From positions 1-29,371 of the forward strand of contig CAYVMN010000024.1 of the NCBI GenBank assembly GCA_964452575.1: a stretch of DNA of 29,371 nt. Direction: 5' to 3'. Shown in pieces: positions 16,700 through 24,818 of the stretch. This DNA comes from CAYVMN01 sp964452575. Its GTDB lineage: Bacteria > Desulfobacterota > DSM-4660 > Desulfatiglandales > Desulfatiglandaceae. A program made the translations under genes and the position numbers. Below the pieces are notes generated by a model. That model did not search any database and was not told the DNA's origin. It saw nothing but the letters and a program-made list of their open reading frames with translations. The stretch's first letter is position 1, and each line of letters opens with the position of its first letter.

Positions 16700-18031
16700 A
16701 TGCGCTATTTGCCCCATACTGACGAGGACATCGCCTCAATGCTTGAGGCGGTGGGGGCCAGGGATCTCAACGCCCTCTTTTCAACAGTCCCTGGAGATTG
16801 CCGTTTGAAAGGAGATCTGGATCTGCCAAGACCTTTCAGTGAATGGGAACTCGACAGACATATGCAGACCCTCGCTTCTATGATGGCAGTGAGCCCCGAA
16901 TATAAGGTCTATGTGGGGGCCGGGAGCTATGAGCACTTTATCCCTGCCTCGGTCTCTTACCTCCTGGGCCGATCCGAGTTCGTGACATCTTATACCCCCT
17001 ACCAACCGGAGATGAGCCAGGGGACGCTCCAGGCCATCTATGAGTACCAGACCCTCATCGCCCGGCTCCTGGGCATGGAACTGGCCACCGCGTCCCACTA
17101 TGATGGTGCCAGCGCCTTGGCCGAATCACTACTGATGGCTATCAGGGTAACCAGGCGGACAAAGGTGGCCGTCTCGAACCTTATCCATCCCTCATATCGC
17201 CGGGTAGTTAAGACCTACCTTGAGCCAACGGGCTATGGGGTCATTGAACTCCCTTACCTCAAAGAGGGTGTGACCGATCTTTCAGGAATTGAGGGGATGG
17301 ATGACCTTGCTGCGGTTGCGATCCAGTCACCCAATTTCTTCGGATGCATTGAGGACTTAGGGGAAGCTGGCAGACAGGTTCATGACAGGGGTGCACTCTT
17401 TGTGGTCTCCTTTACCGAAGCCCTCGCCTACGGTCTCCTCAGGAGCCCAGGGAGTCAGGGGGCCGACATTGCCTGTGGAGAAGGTCAGGGCCTTGGCATA
17501 CCCCGCTCCTTTGGCGGCCCCGGACTTGGAGTCCTTGCCAGCGGAGCCAAGTTTATGCGTAACCTCCCGGGCCGTCTGGTCGGGCAGACCCAAGATCTGG
17601 ACGGAAAAAGGGGGTTTGTCCTCACCCTCGCCACCAGGGAACAGCATATCCGCCGGGAAAAGGCCACTTCCAATATATGCACCAATAACAGCCTTTGCGC
17701 CCTGGCAGCAGCCATGTATATGGCCTCTTTGGGGGGTACGGGCATGCGGGAACTTGCCTGCCTCAACCACGACAAGGCCGAATACCTCAAGGCTGAATTG
17801 AGGAGGGCGGGACTTAATATCAGCTTCCAAGGCCCAGGTTTTAACGAATTCGTGGTGGAATTTCCCCCAGGTTTTGGGGAGAGATACAACCGTCTCATGG
17901 ACAAAGGGATCGTGGCAGGGCTTCCCCTGGCCCCCTATTATCCCGAGCTTGCCGGTCACTACCTCTTGTGCGTAACAGAGGTCTTCTCGAGGGAGGATTT
18001 GGACACCCTGGTCAGGGAGGTGATATCATGA
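16700..18031 (+). CDS. gcvPA: Glycine dehydrogenase (decarboxylating) subunit 1
   Basis: A 443-residue alpha subunit of the split glycine decarboxylase. It opens with RYLPHTDEDIASMLEAVGA, then GAGSYEHFIPASV, SYTPYQPEMSQGTLQAIYEYQT, and later SFGGPGLGVLASGAKFMRNLPGRLVG and the TREQHIRREKATSNICTNNS segment, all diagnostic of GcvPA. It lacks the PLP lysine, which is on subunit 2. The enzyme decarboxylates glycine and loads aminomethyl onto lipoyl-GcvH. The ATG directly follows the gcvH stop and the gene overlaps gcvPB by ATGA, indicating tight coupling. Codon use is visibly more GC-rich from here through lipB than in lrp and gcvT. Confidence 0.97.
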   Translation: MRYLPHTDEDIASMLEAVGARDLNALFSTVPGDCRLKGDLDLPRPFSEWELDRHMQTLASMMAVSPEYKVYVGAGSYEHFIPASVSYLLGRSEFVTSYTPYQPEMSQGTLQAIYEYQTLIARLLGMELATASHYDGASALAESLLMAIRVTRRTKVAVSNLIHPSYRRVVKTYLEPTGYGVIELPYLKEGVTDLSGIEGMDDLAAVAIQSPNFFGCIEDLGEAGRQVHDRGALFVVSFTEALAYGLLRSPGSQGADIACGEGQGLGIPRSFGGPGLGVLASGAKFMRNLPGRLVGQTQDLDGKRGFVLTLATREQHIRREKATSNICTNNSLCALAAAMYMASLGGTGMRELACLNHDKAEYLKAELRRAGLNISFQGPGFNEFVVEFPPGFGERYNRLMDKGIVAGLPLAPYYPELAGHYLLCVTEVFSREDLDTLVREVIS

Positions 18032-19485
18032 AAGAGCTCTTGGGCACGCGAGGCCTTGTGCTGAATGAACCACTGCTGTGGGAGAAGGGCAAAAAGGGAA
18101 GGCTCGGATTTTCTCTCCCCCCGCGTGATGTGGGCTCCTTCCCCCTTAGGCAGGAACTTACCGGTGAGGGACCCGACTTTCCTGACCTGAGCGAGGTTGA
18201 GGTGGTACGCCATTATACAAGGCTCTCCCAGTGGAATTTCGGGGTTGATACCGGGATGTACCCTTTGGGTTCATGCACCATGAAGTACAGTCCCAAGACC
18301 AACGAAAGACAGGCGACGCTTTCAGGCCTTTCAGGGGCCCACCCACTCCTCCCGGAAAGGCTGAGCCAGGGGGCCTTGAGGTTGATGTTTGAACTGGAAA
18401 AATACCTTGCCGAGATTACCGGGATGGATGCCACAACCCTTCAGCCCGCCGCAGGTGCCCAGGGAGAAATGACCGGGATGCTCCTTATATACGCCTTCCA
18501 CAAGTCCAAAGGGGCAAGGCGTTCAAAGATCATCATCCCGGATACGGCCCACGGGACAAATCCTGCCAGCGCGGCCCTCTGCGGGTATAGGCCGGTAGCC
18601 GTAAGCTCCAGCGAAAAGGGGATACTTTCCTTGGAGGCCATTTCTGAGGTCATGGACGAAGAAACTGCCGGAATCATGATCACCAACCCCAACACCCTCG
18701 GGCTCTTCGAGGAAAATATTCGTGGGATTGCCGACACCGTCCATGCGAAAGGGGGGTTGGTCTACTGTGACGGTGCAAACCTGAATGCGGTTATGGGCGT
18801 GGTCAAGATGGGAGAGATCGGGGTCGATGTGATGCATCTGAACCTCCACAAGACCTTCTCTACGCCCCACGGCGGAGGAGGCCCTGGATCTGGTCCCGTG
18901 TGTGTGAAAAAGGACCTCGTGCCATTCCTCCCTGTCCCGCGTGTCCTGAAAGAGGGCGAGGCATATGTCCTTTCTCATGATTACCCTGAGTCAATTGGAA
19001 AGATTCAGGCCTTTTATGGGAACTTTGGGGTCATGATAAAGGCATACAGTTATATCCTGAGCATGGGTCCTCAGAATCTCAAGAAGGCCAGTCAGCTTGC
19101 CGTCCTAAATGCAAACTATGTGAAGGAGAGGTTAAAAGTGGTCTTGCATCTCCCTTACGACAGGCCGTGCATGCATGAATGCGTGTTTTCGGACGCGAAT
19201 CAGATGGCCCGGAAGATTACGACCCTGGACATGGCCAAGAGGCTTATGGACTACGGTTTTCACCCCCCCACCATCTATTTTCCCCTGGTGGTTCACGGCG
19301 CAATCATGGTGGAACCTACTGAGACGGAGTGCAAAGAAGATCTGGATCAGTTTATTGAGGCCCTAAAGGCCATAGCAAGAGAGGCCGAGGAGGCACCTGA
19401 CCTCCTTCGCGGGGCCCCCAGTAAGTGCAAGGTAAGGAGGCTGGATGAGACAGCAGCGGCCCGCAGGCCTTGTCTTGCCGGGTAA
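18028..19485 (+). CDS. gcvPB: Glycine dehydrogenase (decarboxylating) subunit 2
   Basis: About 485 residues, the PLP-carrying beta subunit. Motifs include HYTRLSQWNFGVDTGMYPLG, GSCTMKYSPKTNE, LQPAAGAQGEMTGML, PDTAHGTNPASAA, CDGANLNAV and NLHKTFSTPHGGGGPGSGP with PLP lysine Lys275. The longest frame starts 20 codons earlier inside gcvPA, but GGGAGGTGATATC followed by ATGA at 18028 defines the start, overlapping the gcvPA stop. It pairs with GcvPA to form the P protein. The short C-terminal tail after LLRGAPSKCKVRRLDE is ordinary for this subunit. Confidence 0.97.
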   Translation: MKELLGTRGLVLNEPLLWEKGKKGRLGFSLPPRDVGSFPLRQELTGEGPDFPDLSEVEVVRHYTRLSQWNFGVDTGMYPLGSCTMKYSPKTNERQATLSGLSGAHPLLPERLSQGALRLMFELEKYLAEITGMDATTLQPAAGAQGEMTGMLLIYAFHKSKGARRSKIIIPDTAHGTNPASAALCGYRPVAVSSSEKGILSLEAISEVMDEETAGIMITNPNTLGLFEENIRGIADTVHAKGGLVYCDGANLNAVMGVVKMGEIGVDVMHLNLHKTFSTPHGGGGPGSGPVCVKKDLVPFLPVPRVLKEGEAYVLSHDYPESIGKIQAFYGNFGVMIKAYSYILSMGPQNLKKASQLAVLNANYVKERLKVVLHLPYDRPCMHECVFSDANQMARKITTLDMAKRLMDYGFHPPTIYFPLVVHGAIMVEPTETECKEDLDQFIEALKAIAREAEEAPDLLRGAPSKCKVRRLDETAAARRPCLAG

Positions 19486-19497
19486 GGGATATCTCAA

Positions 19498-20910
19498 GTG
19501 GCGGATCAACCCTTAAAAATAGTGATTATTGGACTCGAAGCTGGCGGGCTCTATGCCTCAAAGAGCGCCCTTAGCTACAACCGCAAGTGCCATGTCACAA
19601 TCATTGAAAAGAGGGATTTTGACCAGTTCTCTCCTTGCGGTCTCCCCTTTGTAATCGAGGGGATGGTGAAGGACTTCGATGACCTCAAGTACGACGTCCC
19701 TGAGATAAGAAACAAGCTTACCAAGCTCCTCGGCCATGAGGTAACCTCCATTGACAAGGAGACCAAGACTGTCAGGGCCGTGAATCTATCCACCTCAAGG
19801 CCAAGAGAGATCAATTACGACTCACTGATACTTGCAACGGGTGCATCTCCAATCAATCTCCCTATCCCAGGGGCAAAGCAGCTTGAGGGGAGAGGGGTCC
19901 ATTTTGTATCAGACATCGAGAACGGCATGGCCCTCCTGGCAGCGGCGAAATCATCGAAGATGAAAAGGGCCGTTGTGGTAGGCGCTGGGGCAACGGGTCT
20001 TGAGGTGGCGGTGGGACTGAGGAAACTGGGGCTTGAGGTAGTGGCAACCAAGAGGACTGAGCCCCCATTGCCTCGAAACCTGGACCCCGAGATGGGAAAG
20101 GTTGTCGTTGAACATCTGGAAGGCCTGGGAATAAGGGTCTTATTTGGCAGGGGAATAGACCGCATAAATGGGGTCAGGGCCGTAGAATCCGTGGAGATCG
20201 CCGGTGAGACTATCGACTCTGACATCGTGGTCATGGCAGTCGGGATGGAGGCCAACGCCAAGCTGGCCGAAATCATAGGGGCAAGAACGGCAAAAGGAAT
20301 GGTCCTGGTCAATAACAGGATGGAGACCACGGTCGAGAATGTCTATGCCGTAGGAGATCTGGTTCAAACCTATTCCAGGATAGATGGGACTCCTACAGTT
20401 ATGCAACTCGCCACCTCCGCCTACCGGCAGGGCATGACGGCAGGCATTAACGCCGCCGGCGGGAATACCTCCTACCCCGGAGCCCTCAACACATTTCTTA
20501 CTGTGGTGGGCGGCCTGGAAATCGCCTCGACAGGATATACCTCGGAGGGCGCCAGGAGATTGGGTTATGATGTCAAGGCCATTTCCACCAAACGGGAAAT
20601 AAGGCCTCACTATATGCCCGCCTCAAAGGATATAAACCTGAGGGTCGTGGTGAATGCAAGTGACGGAAAGATCTTGGGGGCCCAGGCCGTTGGAGAAGAA
20701 GGGGCCGGATGGAGGATCAATCTCTTTGCCCTGGCCATACACGGCGGCATGACCCTTTATGACCTCATGGACGCAGAGCTCTCCTATAACCCGCCTATCT
20801 CCCAGATGTACGACCCGGTCTCGCAGTTAGCCGAGGTGGCCCTGAAGAGGCTCGGGCTTCCACCCAGGGAATGCAAAAAGACCTTCTTTCCCAGGGTGAA
20901 GGGGGAATAA
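19498..20910 (+). CDS. FAD-dependent pyridine nucleotide-disulfide oxidoreductase (CoA-disulfide reductase/NADH oxidase-like)
   Basis: A 470-residue two-dinucleotide-domain flavoprotein. The N-terminal FAD fold begins KIVIIGLEAGGLYAS (a nonstandard GxGxxG), the NAD(P)H fold reads AVVVGAGATGLEVAVGL near 158-174, and VYAVGDLVQT closes the FAD site. Residues 44-50 read FSPCGLP: a single redox Cys47, as in CoA-disulfide reductase, NADH oxidase and NADH peroxidase. The CX4C disulfide of dihydrolipoamide dehydrogenase is absent. Position between gcvPB and lipB suggests a link to the L-protein step, but the residues argue against classical Lpd chemistry. The start is GTG at 19498, 12 bases after gcvPB, with AAGGG upstream. 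It could instead reduce a small thiol, persulfide or oxygen. Confidence 0.85.
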   Translation: MADQPLKIVIIGLEAGGLYASKSALSYNRKCHVTIIEKRDFDQFSPCGLPFVIEGMVKDFDDLKYDVPEIRNKLTKLLGHEVTSIDKETKTVRAVNLSTSRPREINYDSLILATGASPINLPIPGAKQLEGRGVHFVSDIENGMALLAAAKSSKMKRAVVVGAGATGLEVAVGLRKLGLEVVATKRTEPPLPRNLDPEMGKVVVEHLEGLGIRVLFGRGIDRINGVRAVESVEIAGETIDSDIVVMAVGMEANAKLAEIIGARTAKGMVLVNNRMETTVENVYAVGDLVQTYSRIDGTPTVMQLATSAYRQGMTAGINAAGGNTSYPGALNTFLTVVGGLEIASTGYTSEGARRLGYDVKAISTKREIRPHYMPASKDINLRVVVNASDGKILGAQAVGEEGAGWRINLFALAIHGGMTLYDLMDAELSYNPPISQMYDPVSQLAEVALKRLGLPPRECKKTFFPRVKGE

Positions 20911-20913
20911 CCT

Positions 20914-21621
20914 TTGACGCGTAAATCGGCCCCTAAGAGATGGCTTATTACCGAGATCCCTATGATAGAGTATAAGGAGGCATGGGATCTCCAGGTCAGA
21001 CTCGTATCTGCGAGAAAAGACAGGGACATCGACAAGGATATAGTCCTCTTGTTGGAACACCCGCCGGTTTTTACGCTTGGCCGGAGGGGAGGGAGAGAAA
21101 ACCTCTCGGTCTCAGAGGACTTCCTGAAAAGGGAAGGCATCTCTGTCTTCCAGGTGGAACGGGGTGGGAACATCACCTTTCACGGTCCTGGCCAGCTGAT
21201 TGTCTATCCCATCATAGACCTTAATGAGGCGAGGCTAGGCGTGACAGATTATGTTGAGCGCCTGGAAGAGGTCATGATCCTTGTGGCCGCGGACTGGGGG
21301 ATCAGGTCTCAAAGGAATCCCCTCAACCGCGGCGTATGGGTGGCCAATAAGAAGCTAGGGAGCATCGGAATAGCCATACGCAAGGGGATCTCCTTTCATG
21401 GCGCCGCACTCAATGTCAATCTGTCTCTCAGGCCCTTTAGCTGGATAAACCCCTGCGGGCTCCAGGGCATCGGTATGACCTCTCTGGAGCAAGAACTTGG
21501 ACAAAGGCTATCCATGGATCAGGTACGCCTGGGGGTCAAACGACACATGGAAAGGGTCTTCGGGGTTGAACTTGTCCCAAAAGATCTCCAGGGTTTGGGG
21601 ACAGGTCTTTCACGGGATTGA
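20914..21621 (+). CDS. lipB: Octanoyltransferase LipB
   Basis: A 235-residue LipB. It shows the family signature VERGGNITFHGPGQLIVYPI at 81-100, the catalytic Lys147 in KKLGSIGIAI and Cys181 in INPCGLQGIGMTS, with FHGAALNVNL between. LipB transfers octanoyl from acyl carrier protein to the target lysine of apo-lipoyl proteins such as GcvH; LipA then inserts sulfur. No lipA is in the window. The start is TTG at 20914, three bases after the previous stop, with GGGGG upstream; the next ATG (codon 17) would cut the conserved first strand. Its inclusion gives the gcv operon a dedicated lipoylation step for GcvH. It ends 20 bases before a convergent gene. Confidence 0.96.
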   Translation: MTRKSAPKRWLITEIPMIEYKEAWDLQVRLVSARKDRDIDKDIVLLLEHPPVFTLGRRGGRENLSVSEDFLKREGISVFQVERGGNITFHGPGQLIVYPIIDLNEARLGVTDYVERLEEVMILVAADWGIRSQRNPLNRGVWVANKKLGSIGIAIRKGISFHGAALNVNLSLRPFSWINPCGLQGIGMTSLEQELGQRLSMDQVRLGVKRHMERVFGVELVPKDLQGLGTGLSRD

Positions 21622-21641
21622 CAGAACTCTGGACTCTTTAG

Positions 21642-22172
21642 CTACATTTGAGTGGCAAGAGATATCTCAAAATATCCGGCACATTCCTGTCTGGATGGGA
21701 ATATGCACCTGTCTACCTCTGGATTCATCCGATAATTAACGCCGATCTCCTTCAGCCAGCACCCTATTCTAAAAAGTGGGCCACATTCATACTCATCAAT
21801 CACGCCCAGCATCTTCACTCCGTTATATGCAAAGCACCCTCTTTCACTAAATTTCCAATGGAGGATGTTCTGATCCGGGAAGGTCCATATAACATTCATA
21901 AAATCAGGAATCAGCAGGTCAGCAACGTTTGAAAAAAATGATCTTAGTTCTTCAAATGATTCAATTGCCTCCTTTGAAAAACCCATGGCCTTCTTGAACC
22001 TCTTGACCTCAATCGGGGCCAAAGACTGGATTGCCAGCTTGTTTACCTTGTTGGCCGATTCGATTCCAAATTGAGAAAAGGTATTGAAAAACCACATCCC
22101 ATCGTGTGTCATCCAACATTTGCCCAGGAGTTCAACAATCCCCTTCTTATCCAGTTGATCAATCAAATTCAT
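21642..22172 (-). CDS. DUF6125-like cytosolic protein of unknown function
   Basis: About 176 residues. The sequence carries a recognisable pattern: WMTHDGMWFFNT, FGIESANKVNKLAI, GFSKEAIESFEEL, then LLIPDFMNV, ERGCFAYNGV, EYECGPLFRIGCWLKEIG and a C-terminal RQECAGYFEISL. I associate this pattern with the DUF6125 group found in anaerobic Desulfobacterota, but function is unknown and the family name is from memory. Several conserved cysteines could bind metal or react. The start at 22172 has GGAG nine bases upstream; an earlier in-frame start is less well supported. It lies downstream of a broken dehydratase fragment and a TetR gene on the same strand and converges on lipB. Confidence 0.65.
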   Translation of the reverse strand: MNLIDQLDKKGIVELLGKCWMTHDGMWFFNTFSQFGIESANKVNKLAIQSLAPIEVKRFKKAMGFSKEAIESFEELRSFFSNVADLLIPDFMNVIWTFPDQNILHWKFSERGCFAYNGVKMLGVIDEYECGPLFRIGCWLKEIGVNYRMNPEVDRCIFPSRQECAGYFEISLATQM

Positions 22173-22376
22173 GCGCCAGGTCTCCTTCATCTCCTGGCCA
22201 AGGCACAATCGAACACCTGGTCTTCTCGATTATTTCAAACAGGGAAGGCCTATCCAATACATTGCCCATCACCAGTATTCGTGGCTGTTCCTTCAAATGG
22301 GGCAGGGCCCCTGCTGGACGATCGGCAAGATCCTTCCGATCCTTTTCTCTCCCAACTCACCGGCCAGTCCGCCCAT
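22159..22376 (-). pseudogene. Broken 2-hydroxyacyl-CoA dehydratase (HgdB/D-like) fragment
   Basis: An ATG at 22376 with a strong AAAGGAGGAGCGTC site opens a 27-codon frame (MGGLAGELGEKRIGRI). A neighbouring frame then reads LKEQPRILVMGNVLD followed by RPSLFEIIEKTRCSIVPWPG. The latter resembles the internal RILxxGNxxDxPxLxExIE strand-turn of 2-hydroxyacyl-CoA dehydratase/benzoyl-CoA reductase subunits. No single frame is open across the stretch and the rest of the roughly 400-residue gene is absent. It overlaps the start of the DUF6125-like gene. I read it as a deletion and frameshift relic; similarity is by eye only. Confidence 0.5.
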
Positions 22377-22635
22377 GACGCTCCTCCTTTCAAACCTGAT
22401 GGAGGTTTCCTGTAGACTTCAATAAAAGGATCTTGGAACTGCCCTCTGTTCCCCTAGCCTCTCTTCAACGTCTTAGACCTATGACTACCCCAAAGACTTT
22501 TTCAACCTGTTCTGTTCCACCGCCCCTTTTTGCCAACCGCCAATGGCTAATGGCTAACTGCACAGGTCCAACTTTTTCTGAAATGCCATAGACGCAAGCA
22601 TTAGGACTCTTTCGATCGACCCCAGCAGACCCCCG

Positions 22636-23241
22636 CTAATTGCCATGAACAGAGATTGAATCCAGAATATGGTCGATTAATCTCTCAACCGATTTTTGGT
22701 TTAGCAGTCTTCTGTCAAATATTAGTTTGGTGATGTTCATAAGGATACCTACACCGTTTAGAAGCCAGGACATGGTTTCCACGTCCACGTCCTTTCTGAT
22801 TCGCCCCTGCTCCTTTCCCTTCTGGATGACCCGCCCTATAAACTTCATGTAGCTGGCATGGTCCTTTCGGAGACGTTCGGAAATCTCTGGGTCGCTGACC
22901 TCAGAAATGGCCTGGAACTGGACCTTGAGTTCATCAGGATGCCTGATCATTCGTCTGAAGTAGGTCGACCCCATATTCCGGAGGGCCTTCAGTGCGTCGG
23001 GCTCTTTGTCTACCTCCTCTTGCCAAAAGGTAGTAATCCTATCGGACATGTGCTGCAGGATCTGCAGATAGATGAATTTCTTGGAAGGAAAATGTCGATA
23101 GATCGCAGCCTCTGTAATATCCATCTCAGCTGCGATATCGGCCATCCTTGTTGCACGATAATTGGAGCGAGCAAAGACCTTCACCGCTGAAACAAGTATC
23201 TCTCTCTTTCGCTCTTTTGCAGGGAGTCTCTTTTTGGCCAT
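22636..23241 (-). CDS. TetR/AcrR family transcriptional regulator
   Basis: A 201-residue TetR-type repressor. The N-terminal helix-turn-helix reads KREILVSAVKVFARSNYRA then TRMADIAAEMDITEAAIYRH and FPSKKFIYLQIL, the classic TetR layout. The all-helical C-terminal domain (about 60-201) would bind a ligand, with Pfam-like features of the fatty-acid responsive group (RMIRHPDELKVQFQAISE). The ATG at 23241 has AAGGTG upstream. A near-perfect 18-base palindrome overlaps the probable -10 of its own promoter, so autorepression is likely. The genes downstream on the same strand are the dehydratase relic and the DUF6125-like gene, and the cupin is divergent. The inducer is unknown; an acyl-CoA is a guess from family tendency. 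Confidence 0.93.
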   Translation of the reverse strand: MAKKRLPAKERKREILVSAVKVFARSNYRATRMADIAAEMDITEAAIYRHFPSKKFIYLQILQHMSDRITTFWQEEVDKEPDALKALRNMGSTYFRRMIRHPDELKVQFQAISEVSDPEISERLRKDHASYMKFIGRVIQKGKEQGRIRKDVDVETMSWLLNGVGILMNITKLIFDRRLLNQKSVERLIDHILDSISVHGN

Positions 23242-23260
23242 TTTATCACCTTGCGGCTTA

Positions 23261-23278
23261 TTAGTTAGCGCTTACTAA
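23261..23278. promoter_or_regulatory. Probable TetR operator overlapping the regulator's promoter
   Basis: TTAGTTAGCGCTTACTAA is palindromic at 16 of 18 positions and lies 20 bases upstream of the TetR start codon. On the minus strand a TTGACA at 23301-23306 and TATGTT at 23277-23282 (18-base spacer) form a promoter whose -10 touches the palindrome. This is a typical autorepressed TetR arrangement. Confidence 0.75.
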
Positions 23279-23376
23279 CATAATAGGGCAGATAATATCA
23301 TGTCAACCCCTTTTTAATGTAAGAAGACTCGAAGTATGAGGGGAAGAGATCAAAACCAAATAAGGCCAATTTACTT

Positions 23377-23405
23377 TTGACTTACTGATCTTTTCTGTCT
23401 ATAAG
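23377..23405 (+). promoter_or_regulatory. Sigma-70 type promoter of the cupin gene
   Basis: TTGACT at 23377-23382 and TATAAG at 23400-23405 are separated by exactly 17 bases, about 40 bases upstream of the cupin ATG. Spacing and box quality are good. Confidence 0.7.
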
Positions 23406-23444
23406 AAGATACGTCAACATCCATATCTTAAAGGAGGTCAGCCA

Positions 23445-23795
23445 ATGGAGAAAAGCAAGGTCGTTCAACCCGACGAGATCAAGTGGGAGCCCCACCCGCA
23501 ACTGGCAAACGCAAAAGTATCTTATCTATTGTCCAACAGGGATGAAAGGGCGGATCTCACCTGTCTCCTGGTGCGTCTGCCTGCAGGGACAGAGGTGGGA
23601 AAACACATCCATGAGAATTCTGATGACATTGTTTACGTGGTAAAGGGCAAGGGAAAGATGTGGATCGACATGGTCGGTGAAATGCCCATGGTACCGGGTG
23701 CCTTTTTCAGGATTCCAAAGGGTGTCTTGCACCAACCCCGGGATATCGAGGAAGACCTCCTGGTCTACGACGTCTTCTATCCTTACTTAGCCTAG
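23445..23795 (+). CDS. Small single-domain cupin protein
   Basis: A 116-residue beta-barrel cupin. Motif 1 reads GTEVGKHIHENSDDIVYVVKG, shown here as its key residues His54, His56 and an acidic Asp60/61 replacing the usual Glu, ending in the VVKGKG turn. Motif 2 has PGAFFRIPKGVLHQP with His96. These histidines could bind a divalent metal. Function in such stand-alone cupins ranges from isomerases and dioxygenases to small-molecule binding, and cannot be fixed here. AAAGGAGGTCAGCCA is a near-ideal ribosome site and a good promoter lies upstream, so the gene looks monocistronic and well expressed. It is divergent from the TetR gene but about 100 bases from the operator. Confidence 0.9.
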   Translation: MEKSKVVQPDEIKWEPHPQLANAKVSYLLSNRDERADLTCLLVRLPAGTEVGKHIHENSDDIVYVVKGKGKMWIDMVGEMPMVPGAFFRIPKGVLHQPRDIEEDLLVYDVFYPYLA

Positions 23796-24017
23796 CCGAT
23801 CTGGAATTATCTCCCACTTCCCTGGACCCAGCCCCAGAAAAGGCGAATCCTTTCATATGTCCAGATAGTATTGGGAAAGCTTTCCAGTTGACGGACAGAC
23901 CTCAATTTTTCTATAATATGTCTTTAAAAAAGCAGGCCTTATCCCTCCTCTGTCACTGAAAGGTCTTCCGAGCGCCGAAAGGGAAAAGAAAACCTGCGGA
24001 GTAACAGCCTGAAAAAG

Positions 24018-24206
24018 ATGAAAATACATTATCCCAAGCATATTGAAGAGATTCCGCCTGATAGGCAGGAGGAATTAGAGAAAGACCTTACCCATTTCTT
24101 GCGCTTTTCACCGTGCCGGAGGCTCCGTTATGTCGAAAGAGAATGGCTTCTTTTGCAGGATTATCTTGATCGTTTTGGGGGAGCATGGAGCCGGAAGTCG
24201 AATTAG
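24018..24206 (+). CDS. Hypothetical small protein
   Basis: A 62-residue frame with real protein character: charged helices (IEEIPPDRQEELEKDLTHFL, then RLRYVEREWLLLQDYLDRFG) and few low-complexity features. I do not recognise a family. It may be an antitoxin-like or orphan regulator given the surrounding toxin-antitoxin material, but that is a guess. The ribosome site is weak (AAAAAG immediately upstream). It could also be the remaining half of a decayed two-gene unit. Confidence 0.4.
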   Translation: MKIHYPKHIEEIPPDRQEELEKDLTHFLRFSPCRRLRYVEREWLLLQDYLDRFGGAWSRKSN

Positions 24207-24512
24207 ATTTCTTTGAGATCGTCAACGACTTTAATCATCAAGTCTACTCTGGTCCCAAGAAAATTGATCTTTTCTTCTACAAATCCATTAGAAAAGAACC
24301 CTCTTCTACCAAAGATCAACCCCAAATAATCTTTCCCCCCATAAGCGACTGTCCCAGTCCGGCACAGTACCTGCCAACAGTGCTGAATGGACCACAACAT
24401 CATGGGTTGTATCTGCCTTGACACACAAGGGCAAATCCCCTGTGAAAAGTGGGTCATATAAAGATAAGCGGCTTCAAAATTATGGAATGTGAGAAGAGGG
24501 TTACTTATTTAC
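24207..24512. other. Non-coding stretch with possible nucleotidyltransferase relic
   Basis: No intact gene. On the minus strand, about 24203-24286, a frame ends VEEKINFLGTRVDLMIK then VVDDLKEI and a stop. This is reminiscent of the C-terminal LGxxVDLV strand of small MNT-type nucleotidyltransferases, but the catalytic GS...DxD part is not present. Treated as a possible relic only. Confidence 0.3.
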
Positions 24513-24584
24513 TTATGGCCATCTTTCCACGAGCCCCCTATTCCTTACATCTACACACATATCAGCAAGAAAGCGCATTTCCAT
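24513..24584 (-). pseudogene. Truncated DUF5615 PIN-like toxin partner
   Basis: Six bases after the DUF433 stop, an ATG opens a frame reading MEMRFLADMCVDVRNRGL before a stop at 24513-24515. The start is the typical (K/R)FLADxxV opening of DUF5615 PIN-like proteins, which normally run over 100 residues and follow DUF433. Only about 23 codons remain, so the nuclease-like domain is lost. Confidence 0.65.
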
Positions 24585-24590
24585 GCCCCG

Positions 24591-24818
24591 TTATTTCCGG
24601 GCTTCCATGGGATAGGTCTCTTCCTCGGTCAGCCAGGCCGCATATTCAATAGCCTGTTGAATATCCTCGCGGTCCAGGTCAGGATACCCCTGAAGAATCT
24701 CATCAAATGAAGCGCCATGGGCGATCTGCTTGACAAGAATAGAAACGGGAATTCGCATCCCTCGGATACATGCCCGCCCTCCCATGATCTTGGGATCAAA
24801 TGTGATTCGATCAAACAT
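24591..24818 (-). CDS. DUF433 family antitoxin-like protein
   Basis: A 75-residue DUF433 protein, full length for the family: FDRITFDPKIMGGRACIRGM, RIPVSILVKQIAHGASFDEI, then YPDLDREDIQQAIEYAAWLT. The domain is a winged-helix-like DNA-binding fold and is usually encoded just before a DUF5615 PIN-like toxin. The open frame extends 34 codons upstream, but GGGAGGCAAAATC precedes the ATG at 24818, and the family starts here. Its partner is truncated immediately downstream, so this is probably an orphan antitoxin. Role as antitoxin is from family context, not direct evidence. Confidence 0.88.
   Translation of the reverse strand: MFDRITFDPKIMGGRACIRGMRIPVSILVKQIAHGASFDEILQGYPDLDREDIQQAIEYAAWLTEEETYPMEARK

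Noticed and set aside
17357..17959. Long minus-strand open frame (200 codons) inside gcvPA
   Set aside because: It is a shadow of the GC-rich gcvPA coding frame with no independent ribosome site or recognisable domain.
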